Origin: Collybiopsis luxurians FD-317 M1
Taxonomy: Eukaryota > Basidiomycota > Agaricomycetes > Agaricales > Omphalotaceae
Direction: 5' to 3'
Length of the DNA: 64,000 nucleotides
NCBI GenBank assembly: GCA_000827265.1
Contig: KN834799.1
Location: forward strand, 308,475-372,474
The translations under genes and the position numbers were made by a program. The notes beneath the pieces were generated by a model. That model searched no databases. It was not told the origin of the DNA and was given only the letters and a program-made list of their open reading frames with translations. Positions 57,367 to 64,000 of the stretch are shown here, in pieces (the first letter of the stretch is position 1; each line of letters begins with the position of its first letter).

Positions 57367-58577
57367 TCAATGAAAATGACTACTGCAATCGGATACCATG
57401 TCTATGAAATTTCGGTAGTTTAAATTAGTTAATCTTGGAAAAAAAGAAAGGCTCACTGAAGCAAGCATGAATACGGAACTAACAGCCTCCAAGGTAACCA
57501 AAAGCCCATTATTAGTTGCAGGTCCGAAGACATTGAACAGAATGAAAACAGTGTAAATGGCCTGTATTGTGCAATATATAGCACCAGACTCAATCAACAG
57601 GTGTAGGATATTCTGGGCCATAGTTTTCCTATGTACTGCAGCCGCCTTCATGACACGATGATGACTCCTGTATGGCATGAAGAAGTGTCAGGGTTTATTA
57701 ATTGAACGGAAATTTTGGAAGCACTTGCCATGCCTTCCATGTAATCAACCCAGTTGCAAACATATTAACAACCAGAGAAATTACAAGCGATAACCAGTCC
57801 AAGGTTGTGAGAGACCCAGATCCTCCCATATTAATTTCAATGTCATCAAAGATGCAGTCCGCAATTTGTATCCCTTTGTAGAGCGTTAAATTTTAAGTAC
57901 AATCACTGCATAGTACATACCAATATTCACAGACATCAGAAGTGCAAGCGCAACTTTCCAAAGCCTTTGCTGCCGGAATAATAGCCAGGCTCTCCAAACT
58001 ACGATGGAATCACTCAAAATCAGCTGGATAGCAGGTTCAGTACCTCGAACAAATCAAAATGAATATAATTCACTTACAGCAATTGTTAGACTCCAAATCA
58101 ACATACAATTTAACGGCAAAGTGTCTTTATCCGCTTTCCGGGTTTGAGCTTCATGTTCTCCATGAACCCCGGAGTTTATTTCAACAATTGCAATCCGGAC
58201 TTGTATAAGTGGGAATGCTGCACATATAACAGTAGTCCAACTCAGGGCAATGAATGTCATTATCAGACAAGCGAGGAGTGCAATCCGCGAATGGGTCCAA
58301 GGTTTGGATCTGTGTGGAAAGTGAAATGCAACTGACATGTAAGCTCAATTCCAAAAATCTTTGTACCCTAGGATGTAAGCAGCAATCAATATTCCTAAAA
58401 TTAGTCCTCCTGAAGACGAGAACACATTGTCAAGTTTTAACCAGGGTCCAGTTTAAGAGGAGTGAAAATAAGGTCATGCATACCAAAGCCTGTTGCTCCT
58501 ACCATTACCGCAGTTATAATGTTTAGGTAGATGACAGAAGCATAAGAGGCAATAGTCAATTCTTCTTCTGGAAACAT
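57367..58577 (-). CDS. Seven-TM-type integral membrane protein of a mushroom-specific family
   Basis: Minus-strand exons start at MFPEEELTIASYASVIYLN (58577) and include several hydrophobic helices: VIYLNIITAVMVGATGFG, IALLACLIMTFIALSWTT, LIWSLTIAV, the block DSIVVWRAWLLFRQQRLWK, LDWLSLVISLVVNMFATG and LLIESGAIYCTIQAIYTVF. The order (acidic start, VVWRAW after TM3, LxESGAIY in a late TM) resembles a large Agaricomycete family of seven-TM proteins without known ligand. Expect plasma-membrane location. Introns of 45-70 bp separate the blocks. The exact C-terminus near 57367 is uncertain. Confidence 0.6.
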
Positions 58578-58689
58578 TAAGTAGAAGACACTCTCTCCGC
58601 CGGCTTCTTGTCGCTCTCTTCTTTATACCGCAGTGCTGAGTGCTATCGCAAGTTATAGAGTGGAATATCCACGGTTTCCCTGGACATCA

Positions 58690-59840
58690 TGATTTTCAAT
58701 GCAGCAATCATATGAGATTATGCGTTAATAGTATGTGCAGCTTTCCATAATATGAAACAACAGCGGGATGACCATTGCTGTGTGCAAGCTTTGTCAGGGT
58801 CGATGGATACTCAATCCCATCTGAAGTTTGGCTACATCATGAATATGTTTTAAACTTCACACTGCATTGAAATTGTACAGACCTCGTTACTCATAGCCGG
58901 AGCATAGGCCGTGATCACACCCCGACTAAGTAACGCCGCTATTTCACATATGTTTTGATTTCTCTGAAAACTGATGGACAATGGTGTCACTGATCGAGTG
59001 TCAAACTGTTTCCCAGCCAATTCCCGGTAAAATTTTCTCAATGCTGTTCTCGTTGAGAAGGGAGAAAAGATGAACCTTGAAGAGATACTCCAATGTCATC
59101 GACTGGAGACTCATGCAAAATTAGAAAATTAAGTTGCGACATGCATGGTGAAGGACAAGTGAAGGGAGCAGGCGTCTTGTGGGGCCAATCAATCTGATCT
59201 ACTGTCGGTTCCCCTAATGCCGAAGCCCATGGACGTAATGCATACCCAATCAGTGCTGTCAACCTATACGAAGTGAATCACAAGGTTCGATTTACCTCAA
59301 GTATATTGACCAAATCGTGCGCAGAATAGGTTCTTCCAATTAGCGTCTGTTTAGCGTTGTCGATGGTGAGTTCACTGGAGATGAGACTTGATTCTCCACT
59401 CTTCTATGAAAGTGTCAGCAGATCTGCTCTCGGAATCCAAAATTAAAGTGCGAACATGGATAGCGGATCAAATTGATGCCGAAACAAAATGGGATCAGCG
59501 GAGTTTCCGTATTACATCCTTCTTCGTGTTATCATGTCAATGACATTATTGAATTTTTCAGAAATGTGCATTCAAGAATCAATACAGTCACGGTATCGGA
59601 ATGCAGGTATGAACTTTGACTATAACCTGAGGTATCGTGGTTACCTGATTGAAGAATAATTGGCTGCTAGAGATGCCCGATGGCTGAGACCTGGCACCAA
59701 AATATATGCCCTCATAAGAATACAGTGATGTGGAATAGGTGCCAAAGTCGCTGATGCTTGAATTGTCGACGCTGAGGCTCTCTATTGACAGGTTTCGGAT
59801 GCGTATCTTCAGTTCACGAATAAAAACAAATCTGCAGCAG
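58690..59840 (-). CDS. Unidentified multi-exon gene, possibly with an ankyrin-like end
   Basis: Several minus-strand blocks read well and are separated by plausible introns: VDNSSISDFGTYSTSLYSYE (about 59780), SLISSELTIDNAKQTLIGRT (about 59370), TALIGYALRPWASALGEPT (about 59250), RSVTPLSISFQRNQNICEIA (about 58970) and YPSTLTKLAHSNGHPAVVSY (about 58800). The last two recall ankyrin-like helices, but I do not recognise the protein. Frames between the last blocks do not join cleanly, so it may be a pseudogene. It lies between the seven-TM gene and the WW gene, all on the minus strand. Confidence 0.3.
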
Positions 59841-60094
59841 AAATAGTAAGAATCTCAATCACCAAAATGGGACCCAACAGGTCGTAGTTTTAAAAAGGCA
59901 ACTTAAAGCCAGCTCACAAGGTTTAGAGCGCAAATGCAGAATGGCCCCCTGTATAAAGGACGACAGAAAGCAGCAGGATTCGAAGGCTTGATTTCCTTAT
60001 GAAATATATACAAACTTTCGATTATGGTCTGGAAATGTATGGGTTTTGCGTCACTGCAGTGGGATTCGGGAATAAGTATACACTTTATTCGACA

Positions 60095-61778
60095 TCACAC
60101 AGATGAACCCAAGCTGTAGTTGTGCTTATGTCGGATAAATCTAAACATCATAACAAGGACGGCACCGATGACTACAAATACGCAACAGACGGCGAGGGTT
60201 GGAATCCACGTTGTTCGCCCGAATGTATCTCCCGAGTCCAAAGTGCCAAGGATAGAATATGTGATTACCGCAACCATAAAAAGCATTACTGCCCAAATTA
60301 GGGCTGCAAAAGGGACACTGAATGCAAGCGCGAGCACTCTGGAGTCAATTTTCTGGAATGAAATAAGGGTAAGAGGGAGAATTGACAATAGTGGATGACG
60401 CATACAAGGTCCTTGAACGTAAGTTTGCCCGTCTGCCATTGAAGATATATTCCGGTCGTGACACTTCCTAAAGTGAGCGCAACAGATACCAATGTTATGA
60501 TGCGAGATAGTTTGTCAATACCCGAAACGGCCAAAAAGGCCGTCGAGGATCTGTTCAAAAATGTTAGCAATTTGAAAGACTTGAAACTCAAACGCATACG
60601 ATAGAAGCACAGTAGCCTGTACATAAACTTGTTAGTTCAAGTTTAGCTTTCCTTGGAGAGACGTACACCCAGGTTTGACACAGTCAGTTCTCGATCAAAC
60701 TGCTCAAGGAATGCAACCCAGCTATCAACTCTATCCTGAAGTTGCGTCCTGCGAAATGCAAGCGAGATCCTTTCAAAATGACTGCGCGGGGCACCAAAGC
60801 ATAGAACAGAAGAGAGAAAATGGAATAGGATTGTCCAGGTCGTATGGTCCTCATTATTTAGTTGGCTGTGGGGAGAAATTCCCATCATATAGCCACCATG
60901 GTTGTGAACAATCTTATGCTTGACTGAGAAAGATGTGAGTTTAAATCGATCTCGACCATGAGTCATAAGGCGTTACCAGCCGACCACAGGATCCACGAAA
61001 TCAAAGCGGTGAATGCAGAAGTTTGGGATGGAATTCCTTGGAATGTCATATGATTCGAATCCTCGTAGGAATCGAGATAATCCAAAAGCTCGCTGCATTG
61101 AGACAAGGTGAGGGGGGCTTCCGACTCGAGCCTTCGGCGAAGCAGATCTGAGAATGAAGAAAAATTCATAAATGTATTACTGAAATGCTATGCCCTGTGC
61201 ATGTGGCGCTTACCCATCTTGAAAAAATGCAGTACCTGCGTGGCTGCGTGAAACGCTTCGCAACCGCATTGACCACTGCATAAATATTTGTTCCTGCAGC
61301 TTATGATAGGCTTGTGGCAAGGAAACTTGCGCATGAAGTCCCAATACTTGACGTGAAGTTCATCTGCAATGGAGAGTTAGAGCTAGCAGGTCCTCCTCGT
61401 ATTTCTTATTTATGCACCGATATTCTCTTCGTCATCCTTAAGTGGAATCTTCTCAAAGGCGTATCTTCGGTCGTGATCCACATACATCTCCACCGAGCCA
61501 TCGTTGTCAAGAACAACTTCATATTCGATGGCAACATCTGACTTCCTAACGACATTAAGGTTGTTGATGATGCCTTCGGATGGGGAAACAGCATGTAGTT
61601 CTGGATGGTAAAAGTATCTCCATCCGTTAGGATGAATATATTCTTTCCAACCTTCAGGAAGATTATGCAAAAACGCGCTAGTGCTGGGTTGTTTCTGCTC
61701 CAAGAGGGACATGGATGATGGACGTAAAATGGAAAGGCCAACGTTGAAGCGATTTGACAGCGTGGGACTGGTATTCAA
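60095..61778 (-). CDS. WW-domain membrane protein (Agaricomycete family)
   Basis: Exon 1 encodes a Ser-rich start and then LPEGWKEYIHPNGWRYFYHP, a WW-like fold whose first Trp and central Tyr/Phe are kept while the second Trp is replaced (LHAVSP). A VDHDRRYAFEKI segment follows. The next exons hold YWDFMRKFPCHKP, LLDYLDSYEDSN and FGAPRSHFERISLAF. The C-terminus has three to four hydrophobic helices, including ITLVSVALTLGSVTTGIY, LALAFSVPFAALIWAVML and IPTLAVCCVFVVIGAVLVMM, ending at 60095. This layout (cytoplasmic WW-like N-terminus, long helical middle, membrane C-terminus) matches a protein family abundant in mushrooms. Its function is unknown. Introns carry GT-AG ends. Confidence 0.65.
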
Positions 61779-63365
61779 CCTATTTTATTAGGCCAGGAAC
61801 TCCGGCTCGCGATCACCTGGTCTTGACGGTATATACTGCTGCGTATCCGGACTAATGTCTTCCCTATGAACGGAGCTCTTTTAGACAAATATAGTGCAAT
61901 GACTTGCACTGAACCTGCCTTATTGCAGCTTCTCAGTTTTTGGGATTTCGACCCGCCGCCACGGTCTTCTGAGCCGGGCTACGCAGTCGTCGAAAGAGCA
62001 AGATTTGTGCTACATTCACGTGGAACTAGAGCGAGAGTGTTAGGCGTTGAGTAACACTTGCTTTGGCCGCACTTAATTCGGAAGGAATTTGAAATTATTA
62101 GCGAATAGCCATGTGAAATTGACTTTGTCGTTAAAATTCATTAAAAGTTACACGCTACGCCAAGTTCAGGCCCTGTAAGTGGCCATGAAACTCCCAAAAT
62201 CTAGGTCGGCCTAACTTTTAGGTCGTTAATATCGAATCGAATCGTTTGCTTCAAATTCGGACCGGTAAGTAAATGGGATTTTGCGGCGCTACCTACAATA
62301 ACTCCTCAGTTATTCGCACCAGGACTGAGGCGTCATCAAATCAAAAAGCACCCCTACGTTGTGAGACTGACATTATCACGGAAGAATAAAAGTGATCCTT
62401 GTAGCGTAGTAGAGCGGATCGCCAGGGCGCTTGACTTATTGGGTGAGAGGTTAAAATTAGGCGCTTAAAATTTCAAAACCTCTCCCCGATGTCAGCCTGC
62501 ACGCGGTTTCTGTCTTTGGGCTGAAGCTTTAATAGAAGGCCTCATGCACCTCTCTCATGTCTGTGTATTCCAAAAACAACATCTGAACAATTTTCGTGGA
62601 TTCAGCCGAAGCCAAGAGGCTCAGAGTCTCTTTTCCTCTCTCTCTCATTGTCGCTCGCATCTGACTATAACGGTCATTTTCCCAACTCGTACCCAGTGAC
62701 GTTCGTCATATTTCACGTCACTTGATCCTTATCTTCTCCGCAAAACCTTTCCTCGCCGTTATTGCTGCTGTTGCGTTCGCTGCAGGAAACTTTGTCCACT
62801 CCCATCAGCCCGCAGAAACTACCACTTGTTGTTTCATCACGACACCCTCCCTTGACCTTGGGCTCTCTATTCTCCGAACTGACATCGACTACGGTATTCA
62901 TTTCACTTTCTATATCTGGATTGTCACCGCACTTGTCTAATTCCACGAACGCTTAGCAATCGAACAGTGATCGTCATCCTCATACCCGCATTGAAGTAAG
63001 CTTCAACACTTTCTCTGGCTATCTTAGCAAACAATGACTAAAGTATGATTTTGGATAAGATGTCAGTGATCACAAAGCGCTGTTGCAGCCGCAAGGGGCA
63101 AAGTACACCTGCCGATGGTCCTCTTCTGGACAAGGGGGGGAGGGTACCCCGTGAGAATCGTATCCATGATCTGGATCTCTGGCACGTCTTGACAATGACA
63201 GCTAGTGTAGTGTACGCACGTTCATGATCCTCATTGGCGCGACGTTGATAATTGTTCGACAGCTTCGGCTGGGAAAATCAAACAAGCTGGTGGTGCATTG
63301 TCTATCCTTTAAGCTACTCTCCACTAGCTGACCGCTCTCGAGTTCAGCGACGGTAGTTGCAAGAA
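61779..63365. other. Gene-free stretch
   Basis: ORFs at 61866-62054, 62713-62956 and 63045-63227 lack recognisable motifs. A CT-rich stretch with TCTCTCTCATTG near 62640 might be a promoter of an unseen gene. Nothing is firmly supported. Confidence 0.3.
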
Positions 63366-63983
63366 ATGTCTACCACTGACAGTAGTTCTCTTTTGACACC
63401 ACGCTCCTCATACCGTTCTGCATGGTCCGGACCGCATGGAGATTCCGCATCGTTTGATTCTGAAGAGGAAATAGCACTATCGACGGAGGAGATTCTTGCT
63501 ATGCGTTCAAGGTATATCATCTAGTTTCATTAAGTCGTGCCCTTTAATCGGACCGACATACTTCCCTTATTATCCCTCCTTGCCAACTTTCTCATCCCGT
63601 AGTGTATGGTCCGGACCTCATGGAGATTTCAATGAGGAGATAGCTCCATGGACGCTGGAGACTCTTGCTACGCGTCCAAAGTATATCATGTAGTTTCAAC
63701 GATTTGTCTTGAATCTGACATCTTTTTTTACACCCCCCCCCTCGCTAAGTTCTTCATACCGTACTACATGGTCTGGACCGCAAGGAGATTCTACAATACC
63801 TGAACACGAATTGGCTTCATCGACGGAGGAGATTCTTGCTACGTGTCCAAAGCATGTAGTGCTGTTCTATTGTATTGTGCCTTTGAGCTAACGGTTTATT
63901 AGGTTTCGCATTCTAGTTCTAGGAAAAGTCAGTCTACAGAACGACATAATTTGTATGCAAAGCCAACAGAATCCACTTCTTAG
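63366..63983 (+). CDS. Small protein made of three tandemly duplicated exons
   Basis: Four exons (63366-63511, 63603-63680, 63750-63851, 63917-63983) give 393 nt, 130 residues, in one frame. Exons 1 (second half), 2 and 3 are copies of one unit: SYRSAWSGPHGDS / SVWSGPHGDF / SYRTTWSGPQGDS, each ending in (S)TEEILA or TLETLA followed by an intron that starts GTATATCAT. All introns are phase 2, so units can be added or lost without breaking the frame. The third unit's donor is GC (GCATGT) rather than GT. No signal peptide and no known domain. The flanking introns are themselves similar, so the duplication copied exon plus intron. Confidence 0.6.
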
Positions 63984-64000
63984 TCCGGAGCGGGTAAATC

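Noticed and set aside
61069..61082. GATTCGAATCC resembling a tRNA T-loop
   Set aside because: It lies inside a coding exon of the WW-domain gene and has no tRNA structure around it.
62396..62465. tRNA-like stretch (AGCGTAGTAGAGCGGATCGC...)
   Set aside because: It starts like a D-arm but has no pairing acceptor stem and no GGTTCGAATCC-type T-arm.
62713..62956. Three overlapping ORFs near 62.8 kb, one with a hydrophobic start
   Set aside because: No splice context, no family resemblance, and alternative frames are equally open.

Overview
The window looks like basidiomycete (Agaricomycete, mushroom-forming fungus) nuclear DNA. Genes have many short introns (about 45-80 bp), some exons are only 10-14 bp, and the gene families are typical of Agaricomycetes: small GH18 chitinases, CFEM proteins, GMC oxidoreductases, WW-domain membrane proteins and a seven-TM family. 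These host genes lie among decayed transposons and segmental duplications. I found no tRNA, rRNA, CRISPR array or prokaryotic-style operon.

Layout. 1-11 kb is a transposon graveyard: a KOW-type element ORF, a large minus-strand Mutator-like transposase (WRKY-GCM1-type zinc finger, DDE domain, USP-like cysteine protease, PHD finger), and a plus-strand integrase-core pseudogene. 11-15 kb is mostly non-coding but holds a minisatellite and a small secreted cysteine-rich (knottin-like) gene. 15.2-21.3 kb is a tandem duplication carrying two GH18 genes, with a GMC oxidoreductase fragment between them and a foldback MITE inserted in the second promoter. 21.4-24.5 kb is an intact 953-residue RhoGAP protein. 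25-30.3 kb is again transposon debris, ending in a TIR element that contains an alpha-kinase fragment. 33-35 kb is a G6PD-like gene with an altered active site. 35.9-37.5 kb is a second, inverted copy of the alpha-kinase element. 38.3-40.2 kb is an NADH-cytochrome b5 reductase-like gene. 40.8-43.9 kb is a mosaic made of three pieces copied from elsewhere in this window. 44.7-47.6 kb is an apparently intact GMC oxidoreductase. 50.3-50.8 kb is a hAT-like MITE with an 8-bp target duplication. 51.8-55.5 kb is a second copy of the G6PD / CFEM / b5-reductase block in which only the CFEM gene is intact. 57.4-61.8 kb holds a seven-TM protein, an unidentified minus-strand gene and a WW-domain membrane protein. 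63.4-64 kb is a small gene built from three tandem copies of one exon.

The main theme is duplication and decay. G6PD, CFEM and b5 reductase exist in two blocks that kept different members. RhoGAP, CFEM and an intergenic segment were stitched together at 41.5-42.2 kb with 1-2 bp overlaps and with introns retained, which points to DNA-level template switching. Gene identities come from reading motifs and splice signals by eye; no searches were run, so family names rest on recognition.
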